Shown piece by piece: positions 23,401 to 36,508 of a stretch of 64,000 nt of DNA. The notes under the pieces were generated by a model. That model searched no databases. It was not told where the DNA came from and was given only the letters and a program-made list of their open reading frames with translations. The translations under genes and the position numbers were made by a program. The stretch's first letter is position 1, and the number at the start of each line of letters is the position of its first letter. The DNA comes from Rhyacichthys aspro (taxonomy: Eukaryota; Chordata; Actinopteri; Gobiiformes; Rhyacichthyidae): the NCBI GenBank assembly GCA_036850595.1, contig CM072148.1, positions 20,578,731-20,642,730 on the forward strand. Direction: 5' to 3'.

Positions 23401-26400
23401 TAGCACTGTTTGGGAATATTTTACTGCAGGTGAAGATGACAAGAGTAACACAAACTGTAAATAATGTCTAGTGAAGATGCAAAACAAGTCACTGACACTG
23501 ATTTCATAATATTAGGTACTTGTATCTGTACTCTAATAACTTATACAGTATCTAAAAGTGGTATTGGGGCATCTATAGTCAGTAGCCAGTTTCTATATCT
23601 ACAGTGTATGTGTTACTGTCATGATAATCAGCATTAGTGTAAGGACCCAGATACATTTTTGCTTCTCTTTCACCAGAGCGAAATGTCTCTCCAGCCTAAA
23701 TGTGCATTATCTGTATATTGCTAATATTGATGCATGTTTTCTTACAGATATAACCCTTTTCGACGAACACGGGAACAAGACGACCGTCCCGAACAAGGAG
23801 CGCCAGATCGAGGCCCTGCAGCTGCTCTTCCTGCTGCTGCCTCAAGCCAATCGCTCTCTGCTCAAACTGCTCCTGGACCTGCTCTACCACACGGCCAAAC
23901 AACAGGACAAGAACAAGATGTCCACCTTCAACCTGGCGCTGATGTTCGCTCCTCACGTGCTCTGGCCCAAACACGTGAGGCTCACTGTTCATGGCTCGGT
24001 TCAGACCTGGTGTTTAATGTGTCCTGAGTAACCAGCGTTGATATGTTTTGTTACAGATGAATGCTAATGATCTGAAAGACAATCTGAAGAAACTGAACAA
24101 CAGCATGGCCTTCCTCATCAAACACTCACAGAAGCTCTTCAGGGTGAGCACATTTAGTGTTTTTTCCTTCATGGTTTAGTCTATAGCGAAATGTAAAATG
24201 CACTAATATAATACCTTCTTTGTGTCTGTCAGGCTCCAGGTTACCTCAGAGATTACGCCAAACAGCACTTCACTGGAACCAGCATCTTGAAGAGCAAGGT
24301 ACAATGTGCCAGATGGAATTAATAAACTTCAGAATTAACACTTTCTGTTAAAACCATGCGTTTCATGGTTCGGAAAATATTTTAGCCAGCGATTTTACTG
24401 CTGTAAAATGAAGTTTGTTGCTTGGACATGAAAATACAAGGTCCTGTGGTGAAAGTGATACCAAAACTCAGAGTTTTCCATAGAACAGTCACACGTTTAT
24501 CACAGAGTAGCGCCAGACTCGAATTAGATATTTCACAGGTGCCTTACACCCAAGCTACAGTTTCACTAAGCTTTGCATCACAAAGATTAGATGTTGGAAA
24601 TGGAAGCAGGCTTTTTAGTGCTTTTGTAGTGATCTCGGGATTTTCCAACTACATATTTGTTCAGCTACATATCACACAGAGTGGGAATGGGGCTTGTGGG
24701 TCACCTGTTGTAGGACTCGTGGTATTTTCTTTTAAATGCAGCTTTCTTTTTGTTGGCTTCTTGTCTTCTGCTTCCCATCACTGATCCTCTTCCTCTGATC
24801 AAAGAAGCTCTTCAGAGATAACTGTTTTGTTTTTTTCTCAGTTTAGCTCGGTTCAGTGTGTGGTACTTGGAAGATTTGTGAGTGAGTCAAGTGGACTCAA
24901 GTGGGAAAGAGGCTCCAGCTGAAGTTTTCAAACTAAAGCACTGAGAAGATTTAGATGTTTTTAAAATGAAAAATAAAGGTTTATATTTTTTGGTAGCAAA
25001 TGACCCACGCACTGGCCCAGATGTTGGGGACCCAAGCTCTAAAGGGTTTCAAATGCTCAGTCTCATCTCCATTTCCTGCTCTCATGCTCCAAGTTCATTC
25101 CACTGGGTAAATGCTGTGTATAATACAAAAAGGGAGAGACAGAGAGGATGTTGATATGCTGTTTTAGTAAATTGACACACAGCTTTAGTCATTTCATAAG
25201 CATGAACTATAATACATGTTTTATTTGTTTCTTGACACATTGCCATATTGCCATTATTGTGGGTGTCTATGGTGATGGATTTGTTGTGGACCCCTATTAC
25301 AAACGTCCAATGCAAGGCTCTTGGTGAAATTTTTATTTACTAACCCATGCATATTTGGGGTTTTTACAATATCTAGGCGAAGGTAACTGACAATAGGTTG
25401 AACGTGAAGTTTTTTAGCGATATTATTACCACATCCCATTCACTCCTGTCCCAACCTAAACCCTAAACCTTCTGTTCTCACTAATGAGTGTCGTACGTCT
25501 TGTTTCAGGATGATTTGGAGCTGCTGGCGATGAGCAGTTCTCCGGTTCAGAGGAAAGTGTTGCCTCTGAAGCGAGCGGCGGCTGCAGCGGGGCCCGTCCT
25601 TCAGGAGCAGTGTCAGTCTCCAGCTCAGCAGTACACGGAGGAGGCGCTGAAGGAGCTGTTCAGACACGTGCACCACAACATGCCCGACTCGGCCAAGAAG
25701 AAGAAACTCGTACGACAGGTCTCTAAACCTCAGGAGTTACAATTACAATGCATTGTTTTCAGGCAATACTTGGATGGATAAATGGATGGAAATGTGTCTG
25801 AACTTATGAGTATATTCTCTTAGTGTGGTTTCTCGGTTTTTGCGTTACAGTTGGTGAAACAGACGACAACAGGAACGCCGAGCTCTGAGCGTCCCCAGGT
25901 CCCCTCGGGTCCCAAGAAACACCCACGATCACGCTCCTTCGGTGGCCTCATCAAGGTACGAGAACTCATAGGAAGCTTTGGCCCTCACACATCATTTTAC
26001 AAGAGAAAAATGACGTGTATGGCTGTTATTAACATTTACAACAAAGGATTTTTACATTTTTTTTCCTCAGTTTTGTCTCATTGTGCAGCATGATCAGCCA
26101 TACCAAGTGATATGGGTTTCAGATCCCTTTCCTTTACAGCCACTTCCACCTAAAAATCCTGTCATACCAGTTTTATGTAAAATGCAGCGAGCTTTAAGTG
26201 ATGCTTTGTTTACTGAAATCAGACTAAGGGGCTTAAGCATATGCAAAGTAAAGTAATGGCTGTTTTATTTTAAGAAATCTGCAAGTACACTACTTAAAAA
26301 ACCACAAGGATGTATCATGTTGGATAAATTAGACAACTCAATTAGGCTCTTGGCTTTGTATAGTCCCTCTTTTGATCTTTGATTTTTTATTTTTTTTTAT

Positions 26401-27663
26401 TTTTATGTGATTAGCGCAAAGCTCGAGGTGAACAGTTGACAACAGAGAGACGAGTCCAACACATTTCACCAGAAGAAGCCGTCAGAAGAGGAAAAAGGAC
26501 GGGCAAAGAGAACGTCATCCTGCAGGCCGTGAGTACCACTCAAACGTAAAAATATCCTCTGGACTATATTCCATTTATACAAGCAAATACAAGGTGAATT
26601 TGGCAAGAAAGAATTGGCCATTTTTATACTGTAGTGAGCAGTTAAATACCATTTGATGAATATTACATGGTTACTGAATTAATTAAACGTATGCTTCTAA
26701 CCTTTGTCTTTTAAACATGTACAACTCCTTTGGCAAGTAACTCTAAACATTATGGTCTATTCTGTGTCTGTGACCACCGCGGTTCGCTACTTTTCATGAT
26801 GCATTGTGGGAAACTTTAAGTGCATTGTTATGTAATGACTAGAGAGTGGTTGTGAACACAGACATTTTGGAACAGTACTTTTTGAGGCAGGTGTCTGTTC
26901 ATCCAATACATTTTTAAGACCTTCTGCAGGGCGCATCTGATTAATATATCTGTGAAACTAATCAACTAAGCAAAACAAATGAATATAGTGTTTTGTTGGA
27001 TGTCTTGTTGTGCACTTACAGGTGAACAGTCCAAATACACAAGTTTTGGGGAAGGCTGGACTTGTGGTAAAAAATCCAGACTTTGCTTTCAAGGAAAAAG
27101 TCGTCAAGGTTTCAAAGGTAAGTGACTCAACTCTACATATGGCTTTAAAATCAGGGTATTGGCTCTCTTGTACTTTTTACATTCTATTCTGTAGAGTTTG
27201 TTGTCATCCTCTTTGAATAAATAATATTTGGATGAAAAGAACAAAACATCCCAAGTATTATGTGTGCTGCATATTGTTGCCAGCTTTTGTTTGCATCTGT
27301 TGTTTACATCCGTGCTACATCCACACGTCCACTCATAGTCAATCGCCAAAATCTAGAGACGAACACAAGAATGAACAAGTTAGTAACACAAAACTACTGA
27401 AAAGCTTCATTTTTCTTAATTGTATTTGAGATTACAGTTAAAAAATCCAACCCTAATCTACAGTCTCTGACAAAGTTACACAAAGTTAATTCCCTTCACA
27501 ACAGTTGAACACACACATCTCCTTTGATTCAGTTTAAACCAGTGGAGGAACAGTTTTCTTGTCTGTTCACCTGATTGACATTCCCATCTTCTTCTCTTGT
27601 TCTCTCCAGGACTCTCCGTCGTTGCCGCGGATGTGTTTCTCTCCTCAGGACGTGTCTCTGTGA
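20461..27663 (+). CDS. arhgap19: Rho GTPase-activating protein 19 (ARHGAP19), complete coding region in 12 exons
   Basis: A RhoGAP that stimulates GTP hydrolysis by RhoA and acts in mitosis and cytokinesis. Exons: 20461-20510, 21341-21615, 21716-21796, 22862-23071, 23748-23974, 24057-24143, 24233-24298, 25509-25718, 25851-25955, 26415-26528, 27022-27117 and 27610-27663. Phases agree throughout, giving 524 aa (human 494, also 12 exons). The N-terminal block contains FNPDFFVEKLRHE and SNITRLIDLPGTE. The RhoGAP domain spans roughly residues 112-315. Its catalytic arginine finger is R144 in EGLFRVPGNS, followed by GELPEPLLTH, DKNKMSTFNLALMFAPHVLW and SMAFLIKHSQKLF. The tail has a basic SRSFGGLIKRK stretch, where human ARHGAP19 carries a Rho-kinase site, and a KEN tripeptide at 468-470. 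Donors after exon 4 (GTTGGA) and exon 8 (GTCTCT) are weak, but alignment supports them. The ATG at 20461 opens exon 1. Confidence 0.96.
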
Positions 27664-30350
27664 AGCCTCTTCCTCTGGGACAGGGCCTGGACAGTATTAT
27701 TTTAATAATCCTCTTTTATCATTGTGCTTTTTGTGTTTAGTGGGAGCATTTTAACTGTGACTAAAATACAGCGCCTTTAGCTTGAAACAGAGTAGCCGAA
27801 CCAGCCTAAGAGCCTGATTAAACACTAATTTTTTACCAATTTGAACAGACTTAGGGACATTTTATTACATATGAGATTAGTGTAGTCACAGGATTAAGAC
27901 ATTTGACAGTTATTATTTTTAATCTGACATTGCAAAAGAGCGTTAGCGTGTATTAGTGATGGTACTTAGCCTTTCATGGGTATTTTTTTTTCCCCCATTG
28001 CAACTTTTTAATAGACTTTCACAATCAAAGGACTTGCATTTAAACCACTCTTATGCAACGTTATGCAGAGAAGTGTTTTATTAAGTTGTGGTGGAGTTTG
28101 AAAAAAGCTTGGAAGGATTTGAATTGTGATAATATACAGTGATTTTATGGTTACTTTTAGGCAAGACAGTAGTTTAAGGAACCCTATCGGATTACGGAAA
28201 AACACCAGAGCTTTTATTTAAAGGACAAGAAAGTGACTGAGTGAATGCAGCTAACTTTCTCAGTTTTAGTCAAAGCAGTATTGGAGAGCATTTTACGTAT
28301 TATTTTAAGGACAATAAATTCATCCACTGACAACAGCAACAACTTTTTAAGCCTTTTTTAAAATCAAAACACAGTACTTACTTGCCCTTTAATCATGAAA
28401 AAATGTGAAATTCAATCGATAGTTGCCAGTTAGATTAAAATAATGCAGGGAAAAGGCTTGTTCTTGGCTTTGGTTTGGCTTCTCTGTTTCACATTCGCTT
28501 CTGTAATATATCACACTTTCTTTAGCTGCTGTATGTGAAATTATAACCACTATCTCGCTCTTAGTTTTTATACATGTTGTACAGTACTTAAGTATTTTTA
28601 AATGTGATTTTTGGGAACTTTTCTGTCTTGCCTTTGGTACGGTGTGCTGGTTTGATTTTTGTTCATCGGTCTGTTTGGATGACCTAATTTATATGAGAAG
28701 TCAAATGTGAATGTTACTTCAACTGGATGATATTTGGGAGTTTTTAGAACAAGTCTGTGAACTGTTGGTAACTGGAAGTTGAGAGAAGGATAATTGTATG
28801 TTGTTTTGGGGGAAATGGACACTTTGTCATTGTTTTGGTTTGGTGTATGTGTTTTTTAGGACGTAATCCCACCAGGGAAGGTTGTTTGCATGAAGCCTGA
28901 TTGTCACTTCAGTCTCCATTAGTTTACAATGCTTCTATTTGAACAGACTATTATTTGAGTATATTATCAACAACATTTTGGTTTGTTCAAGTTACACAAC
29001 CTAAACTAAGAGGTCTTAGTTTAATGTTCAAGTAACACACATTAATGCTTGTGTGAAACTGTAACGTCACATGCACAAGCAACTGTGCTATGAATAGTTT
29101 TTGTCTAAACCTTATGGAGCCAGAGAATGTGACAATACTCTGACTTTTCAAACGAGCCAGACTTGTGTGTACCATGAAACGCTTTGACACAGTGCAGGTA
29201 TTTGTTAGTGTAAACTTAAAATTGGGAGCACTTAGAACGTACATTTTTAATCGATGAGACTTTTTTTTATATAGATCCCTTTATCAGGTGCTGTGTCTTG
29301 TGTTGCGGAATTGCACGTGACAACAGTATTAGTGGCTTATAAAACTCACCACCAATAGCCAGTAGTCATTGTTTTTCAATGTTATACTCTGGAGACTTTT
29401 TTTTTTTTTTTTTTTTAAGATTTGCATCAGAGAGAATTGTTCCAGTGTGGACAGCACCTGTGATTCTTCCCTCATCACCTTAACTGATCTGACTACTCCA
29501 TTTGTTTGTACACTGCACCAGTAAAAGACTGGAAACAGGTTTGTCACATGCATTAAGTAAGTTGTCTTAAAGACATGCAATCAAAGCTTTACTGGTGCAT
29601 CCTGATCTGAGAGCGCTGTGGAAGTTGTTACGAGGGGTTTGTAAAGTGAGAGGACTTGTTTTGTCTTAATGATTTTTTTTAATACTATTTTATCATCTGA
29701 GAGTGAAAACTATTGAATTTGTATCTCCCATAGAGTCATTAATGTCTCTATTATTTTGGAGCACTAATGTGACTTTGTATATTTATTTCTGTGAATTTCC
29801 CTCATGTCTCTACATGGGAACGAACTGAGCTGGATTGAATTTATTCCTTTTTTTTAATGTTCATCTCTCTTTTTTTCATCAGCAGCAGTTGCATTTGTTA
29901 AAATACTGTTGTGAATCAAAAGCACAGTAGTATCCTTTTCCTGTTTACATTCATGTGAAACACTTTAATCTTGTTTTTCCTGTGGTAACTCAAAGTGAAT
30001 TTTCAAACTTTTTTATTTTGTTTTAAAGGTTTAGTTGCTGAACCTGTAGCAGCATTAACAGTTTTAGGTAAACTTCACTAATGTCAGCACACTTTGCTCT
30101 GAACTGATCTGTGACTGTTACTTAATCTGGTTTAAACTGTCTCAGTTTTTTGTGTTTCTATGTAAATAACGGTAGATTCAATGTGAAAAGTCCAATTTGG
30201 ATTAAAACGTTCCATACAGTTTGGGTCAATCCTCTTTCTTTACTACTTACTTTTATTACTGCATTCATAAATTGTCTTTTAAAAGAACACACAACATCAC
30301 AACCAGTTTGTTTAGAAAAGATAGCTGCAAAACCAATTTTTACATAGTAT
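27664..30350 (+). other. Probable long arhgap19 3' UTR
   Basis: T-rich sequence without coding signals follows the TGA. An AATAAA at 28313-28318 is one candidate end, and ATTAAA motifs near 30206 and 30338 are later candidates. There is a T-run at 29397-29416. Which site is used cannot be read from sequence. Confidence 0.45.
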
Positions 30351-31469
30351 TAAAATCTGTGGGATGATCTAATTCAGCATTTTTATGTCATTTCTTGTTT
30401 ATAGAAACAGGCATTTACATTTATTTAAAGGGACTTTATATATGTAACATTAAGCTATGAAAAATACTTTACCACAAACCTCTGAACAACGTGCTTTTCA
30501 TTGGTGCAATTAATAACACAAAACGCGAAGCATGAAGTCAAGTATATTAATATAATAGCAGTAAATAGTAGTCAGTGTTTACAGTCATTTTTAATAAATC
30601 TTTAGCATATAGTCTTTTCAGAGTTGTTGTGGCTCAGGAAGGGCTTGACTTCATCCAACAGAGAAGCTAAATAAAAGCTGTAATTCTCACCTCAACTCTC
30701 TAGAGGGCAGTGTAAAGCAGCAGTACTGAATTGTGCATCAGTCTCAGTCTTCGCTCAGTCTAACTTAGTTAATATCCTCTGTTACTTTTCCATCATTAAG
30801 CATTCCTACACAAAAACCTGTTAATATGTCACATGTCCCTGTTAATCTTTCAACCATCAAAAGCCTACAGCCATATGAGGAGACACAGGGCTGAGAGGCT
30901 TCATCAGAATGCTGACATCTTAATGGACTGTTCCTGATGCAGTAGTATATAGGCTTCTCTATTTACTGTTTGCAAACAACAATAGCTGCAGGCCCAGTTC
31001 AGTAAAATAAGTTAAGCAGACCACAATAGATTTTGTATGAACACCATCCACAAAAAAATGGCAAATTTTGCATAAAAATATGTTTACGCAACTGACTGAC
31101 TCTGTGTATGTGCATTACAATAGGATACAGCAGCTAAAGGTTATGAGCCACAATTCACTGGAGGATTAGGACTATGTTCTGCTGGACTTGAACAGAACGA
31201 TAAATAACAGCACAGGGAGGTGATAGAGTTATACACAGATGGTTTTAGGACCTGTGCTTCTTCATCAAAGACTGTTCAACTGAGAGCACCTGAAGAGATT
31301 AGCAGAGATATCACTAAAGCAGCAAAATCTACATTAAGGTTAACTATGGACATGTTGTAAATGTACATTATTTAGTAAGTAATTCACACACAGATGCAGG
31401 TCATTCTTTCAACATGTGCTGATGGTAAACAACAGCAAGTTTGGAGAAAAGGGAGAGGGGGAGGAAAAT

Positions 31470-31679
31470 TCTGAGAAAAAAAAAACAAAAAAAAAAAAAA
31501 AAAAAAAATTTTTCCTAAAAAAAAAAAAAAAAAAAAAAATAGGGGGGGGGGGGGGGGGGGGTGGGGGGGGGGGGGCCCCCCCCCCCTTTTTTTTTTGTTG
31601 GTGGTGTTTGTGGGGGAAAAAGAATTTTTTTTTTTTTTTTTGGGGGGGGGGGGGGGGGAAAAAAAAAGGGGGGGAGAAA

Positions 31680-31715
<36 letters not shown>

Positions 31716-31870
31716 AAAGGGGGGGAAAAAAAAAAACCCCACCGCCCACAAATTTGGTTTAAAATATTTTTTTTTTTATAAACCCCCCGCCCCCCCTACG
31801 GGGAAATAAATGAAAAAGGGGTGTTTTCCTTTTTTGTGGGTTTGGCCCCCACGACCGGGGGGACATTCCA
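31470..31870. repeat. Homopolymer block of A, G, C and T runs, probable assembly damage
   Basis: Runs of A, G, C and T with few other bases fill about 31477-31800, including G-runs above 30 bases near 31681-31714. The 31800-31870 flank is also rich in short homopolymers. All open frames through it translate to poly-Gly/Lys/Phe or poly-Pro. It resembles the block at 1986-2160 and is more likely technical than biological. Confidence 0.8.
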
Positions 31871-32519
31871 CCCCTGGACAGCTCTGGTAAATCCATTAAA
31901 CAATCAAAACTGCACTCATGACCTGAACTAACATGTTTTATAAACAGATGTTTGAACCAAATTTTACATATTGATTTTGAGCTGGTCTTTGTGGAAGAAT
32001 TGTGATTCCCTCTGTCTGGGTTTTGTCTTGAAATCTGTGCCTGATGTTCTGTGTGTTCTGTGTTTTTTTTTCTAGTATGTTTTTATGTGTGCTATCCCGT
32101 TTTAAAACTTTTGTAACTGTGATGTTATGTCTTGCTGTATGTGTTTGTCCATGTGCCTTTTACTTCTCTTTACCATACTACAATCAAAAAATATCCCTTA
32201 TGGTTAAATCTGGCATTTTTACATGACAGACTAATGTACTCATTTTGATTAATAAGCACTGTTCCCTATTAAATAAAATAAACATAAACATCAACTTTGC
32301 TATAAATGTTTACCACCATTATGCATTTATTGGTTATTTTATGTATTTTCTACATTATGAAACTAAACTGATTTATGTTTTAAGGTAATTTGGTATATTT
32401 ACTATATATGAATAATTTTGGCTTGTACGGGTTTCCACTACTGCCATTTCACAGTATTTCTCTGTAAACCTTTCAGATTTCAGATGTTTCCATATTTTCT
32501 ACTGCAAATGCTGTTTTCA

Positions 32520-32790
32520 AGACAAAGCCGTCTGCTGAGTTCTCCTGAATCAATAGTGACTGGTCTGCAGTAAACACGGCCCCCCTCCGCTGAGGCTCCT
32601 GGGGCTGCTAGGGCCCGGCCCCTGGAGATGTCAACAGCTCATCTCTGCCTTTTGTTACAGATTATCGTCCACTCACTCATTCAATTCAGACGCACAAAGG
32701 GAGCACCCGGCGCTGCCTGTGGCCAATTTGTTTTCCATCGGTTTAGAAGAGCGGCCGGTTAAATGAACCTGTCACAGTGAGTCTGTGGTG
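32520..32790. promoter_or_regulatory. Candidate conserved non-coding element upstream of slit1
   Basis: A GC-richer island in AT-rich DNA with no coding signal and no repeat partner in the window. Its dense, non-degenerate composition resembles vertebrate conserved non-coding elements. This is a composition-based guess. Confidence 0.25.
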
Positions 32791-33534
32791 AACGTACAAA
32801 CACAGGCCTCAAGCAGTGATTATTTCAGGGATACAGAATAGAAATATGAGGACTTGGAGCATACTGTGGAATAAAATATTAACACATTGGTCAAATGGGA
32901 CATGGGATGATAAAAATGGTATTTGTATGAGATAACAGGTAAAATGTAGAAAATAAACTAAGCTTTGGGACATTTAAATTGATTTGTTTCAGTTTTTTTC
33001 CAAGTAAATTCATCATTAGATCTGTAGGTCTGTTCCGCTCACAGGTTTTATGAGTCACTGGAAATAGTCTGCTACACAGAATCATCTGGCTTCCACTGGG
33101 AAAAAAAGCATTAAGCCTTCGTTAAAAAGAGAAAAAATCACATTAAATCTGACTCATTTGTAGCATTAAATTATCATTAACTTATCTAAATTGCTCCGTA
33201 ATGATTTGTTTATAAATAAATATCAACCGTAACCATCCGACTTTGCGAGTTAAAAACACGTGAGCACAACACAGCAACTCTGAAAGTACACAAACACATA
33301 TAAGGTTACAGTGGATTAGTTTTTTTCTTTTACAAAGTTTACAATATTACAAGGCAAAACAACCGACAAAAATGATAGCCACAAAGTGAGTATGTCTCTA
33401 AACACTGCTCTTCATATTTTTCTGTTTACATCTGTTACATCTGTTACTCTGTGTCTCTGTCCAACCGTAAATGAAGTAAGCAGTAAACATGCGGCAGTAA
33501 TCCGACAATGAACCACATTATCCTGTTGTGTTAG

Positions 33535-33570
33535 TCCGATTTAGAGAAATTCAAATGACTGCACCCGAGC
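33535..33570 (-). repeat. Short inverted match to wipf2 intron 4 (family R9)
   Basis: GTTAGTCCGATTTAGAGAAA and the next bases are the reverse complement of 4377-4410 with few differences. This is probably a terminus of a shared transposon, as the two copies lie in opposite orientation. Confidence 0.45.
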
Positions 33571-33719
33571 TCATCCACATTTTAACAAAATGTCACTTGT
33601 TGAAGGCCGTGGACATTAGAAACTTGAATTTGAAAATGTACTAAACTCATAATACTACATATATACACACAGGGTCGGATCTTTGACAACAGCATGTCCC
33701 TGCAGGGCTACCGTAAATG

Positions 33720-33880
33720 TTCACTTTACTTCTATAGCGCATTTAAAACAGCCGTAGTTGACCACAGTGCTGCATAAGCCACATAATTATACATGCATTG
33801 GTAGACATAAAAGATCAAATAATAAAAACAGAACAATAAATCAAATTAAAAGAAATAAAATAGACTGCAAAATTGACCAA
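33720..33880 (+). repeat. Common teleost-type dispersed repeat (TATAGCGCATTTAAAAC family)
   Basis: TTCTATAGCGCATTTAAAAC, then GTTGACCACAGTGCTGCA and an A-rich tail, matches a pattern I recognise from many fish introns. I do not assign a class. Confidence 0.45.
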
Positions 33881-34889
33881 AAAAAGCGCAAATAGTCACA
33901 GGTCATCTGTTAAATGACTGTTGAATAGTCAATGTGAAGTCTTTACAATGTCACCACCAGATGCTCCTTTAAATGTATATGTATCTTGTTTATCTAAATC
34001 AAGATTTAATATACTTTGACAAAAAGCTTTATTCTTGGTGGCTGCTACGGTTAAATCCAGGTTAAACCCCATCCTCTCACATAAAGGTTACTGTGGCAGT
34101 GGAGCGAGATGACGACATGCCTCTCTTCTTTTCTTCTTCCAGCCTGTGTTTTCTCTGGAGAGCGTTTCCCGTCGGATACTTCAGAGGGCTCACGACTCCT
34201 CTCTCCTTCCCTCTTTCCCTCCTCACGCTCTTCTCATCATGTCCCTGCCTCGGGCCTTTTGCTTACCTCGAGGGACGCAGCGCTGCTTTAAAACACACAG
34301 AGAGATGGAGAAGTGGAACTGAAGACATGTCACTTCAGACTCACTGCTGCTACACAGAGAGGACTACAGAGGTGTGTGCAACGGAAAAAGCCCATTTAAC
34401 CCTCAGGTGGTCTTCCCTGTTCGACTATTTTAAAGTCTACAACAAAATTCAGGACGGATTTCTGTGTCTTTCTTGCAACCTATTACATCAAGTTCTGCAT
34501 TTGTATTTTAAAATCCAGGGTGAATGTGACTCATTTTATATGTAAAAAGAAGGGTTAACATGTTAAGTTGTTCAGTCAAACCTGTCAATCAAAGTAAGCA
34601 TAAGATGTAATCCTTTTTTGTTGCAGGGTATATTCATCCATTTATGCATATATAGCTGCAAATGGTGCATGTTCTGTTAACCACTGGGGGTTTATGTACA
34701 ATAGTAACAAATGGATATACACTTTAAGAGGCATTACCATTGTCATAAAGGGTCACAAAAAACTAATTAAACCACTTTTTTTTTTTTTTTTTTTACATCT
34801 TTGTTGAGTCAAGACATCACTCTCCTGCCCACAGCTCAGTGGAAACACAAGCCTCTTCAGCAAACACTGAACCAAACTGAGCCCTGAAC

Positions 34890-34970
34890 AAACCCTTAGA
34901 AACCTGAGTGTGCTTCTCCTTCAGCAGTGCTCAGTTTGTCCTCTGAGCTGAGCAAGTAATGAAACAGCAA
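34890..34970 (+). repeat. Dispersed repeat family R7, copy 1
   Basis: AAACCTGAGTGTGCTTCTCC then a TTTGTCCTCT block is shared with 53715-53790, and the CAGTTTGTCCTCTC part also with 55318-55352. Confidence 0.5.
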
Positions 34971-35144
34971 ATGCAAATGGTGTTATCTTGTGTATTAGCA
35001 GCACATCCTTTCCTTTCATCGTGACAAAACATACTTGGGTTGATTGCTCGTGCAATATGAGCGTCACACAACGGATCTATCACCCTGTAAACAAAACAAT
35101 TAAACATCCACTATGTAGCTGATCTATTGACATCCTACTATCAG

Positions 35145-35300
35145 TGTCAGGCCATTCATCCTCATTCTTGTTCTACTCTGTACAAAGAATTATTCTGGTC
35201 TCCATTGATTTGAGTTGGATTTCCAGGAGGCAGCACAAATGGAGTCAGATGAAACTACCTCTGAATAGACCTACAGCCAATCAGAATTCAGTACCAACAT
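35145..35300 (+). repeat. Dispersed repeat family R6, copy 1
   Basis: TTCTGGTCTC, GAGTTGGATTTCC, GGCAGCAC and CTACAGCCAATCAGA blocks recur at 45540-45690 (+) and 54360-54490 (-). Confidence 0.6.
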
Positions 35301-35454
35301 GTGCGAGAAACCAAACACTGTATTTAAGCACATATAAGCGCACACCATTTTAGATAAACAGTTTTAGTGTTAAAGTTATTCACACATTCAACACACTGAA
35401 CCTGATATTTTTTCTTCTATTTGGGAAAATAGTGGAATCTCCAAATAGTCTATG

Positions 35455-35905
35455 TAAAAGCAATCATTTGTGGAAAAAAAAAATATGATGCCATCTACTG
35501 TTTATCATCATTGTAATAGATGAGAACCTCTATTCAGGAACAGAAAACCTTGGCCAGTCAGATACTGGAAAAAGGAGCGCTCCCATTGGTCGACACCGGC
35601 TTGTTGCAGGAAGTTTCATAGCTGCTAATAAAAAAATGTCACAAAAAGAAAAACATCTATGCAGATAAATACTGTCAATTCAATCACGTAATGTTTAAAG
35701 AGGTGGAGTAATTACCGTTCTGACGCTGAGGTTGGAGTTAAAAGTTTAGAGTAAACTCTAAACTTCAGTTTGGTGAAATGTATTAGTATTTAGTGGAGGA
35801 AAAATTGGTCCAGTTTTATTTTTTTAAAAAGAAGCAGGAGTCCCTTGGCTACTTTTGGGGGTGAGTGGAATCTGAAACAGGGACAAAAAAAGAGAATAAT
35901 ACTAT
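35455..35905 (-). repeat. Dispersed repeat family R1, copy upstream of slit1
   Basis: Read on the minus strand it contains GAAAAAGGAGCGCTCCCATT, TGGTCGACACCGG and an end with CAGGGACAAAAAAAGA, in the same order as the copy at 44272-44760. Confidence 0.65.
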
Positions 35906-36482
35906 ACACTATAAAAATAACAAACTGAATTGCTAATTTTATCTCAAAAACGCTTACAATTTTGGTTAAAGTTTGATATAAACAGAAAATCCAAACAAAA
36001 AAGTTAATGTTTAAACCTTAGTGCAAAGAAAATGTAAGTTATCTTTTTCAACGGTGGATCAGGACCAAAAAGTGAGTTAGTTAGTGTGGCTAATAATATA
36101 CTCCATCAAATATACCATAGCTGTATTTTGGTATTCTGCTATGCTTTTATTACTGCAGATGTGTAATTTGCTGATCATTCTAATGAAAAATTGGAGGTAA
36201 AGTTCATGATAAAATATTTATTTACATTTTCACTCTTTAATCTCTGCCTGCTAAAAGATCAGGGAAATCGAAAGTTCCAACATAAGACCAGCTGAGAACC
36301 ATGATGATGATAAACTATGATTTAAACCTCACTCACTTCTCCTTTAAATCTCTCAGGTTGTAGTATTTCAAACTGAGTGTCCCCACAGAGACACTGAGAC
36401 AGGAGCTGGTGTGTGCGATGGGGGGTGTCGTGGGCGGAGTCTGGACGGTGTTATTTGTAAAAGCTTTTGATGGATGATTGCT

Positions 36483-36508
36483 CTGTGTGTGTGTGTGTGT
36501 GTGTGTGT
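36483..36508 (+). repeat. (GT)n microsatellite about 355 bases upstream of the slit1 ATG
   Basis: An uninterrupted TG/GT dinucleotide run in the probable slit1 promoter or 5' UTR. The tract length could vary between individuals. Confidence 0.9.

Larger units (their letters stand above)
30351..36480. other. Intergenic region between arhgap19 and slit1
   Basis: Contains a homopolymer block, one candidate conserved element and several dispersed repeats (listed separately). A 150-codon frame at 34093-34545 begins with GTG rather than ATG and shows no domain. I see no host gene here. Confidence 0.55.

Noticed and set aside
31384..31809. Poly-Pro and poly-Gly/Lys proteins of 78-121 codons
   Set aside because: Pure products of homopolymer runs, with no coding character.
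34093..34545. 150-codon open frame upstream of slit1
   Set aside because: It begins with GTG, has no recognisable domain or splice context, and its composition matches ordinary intergenic DNA.
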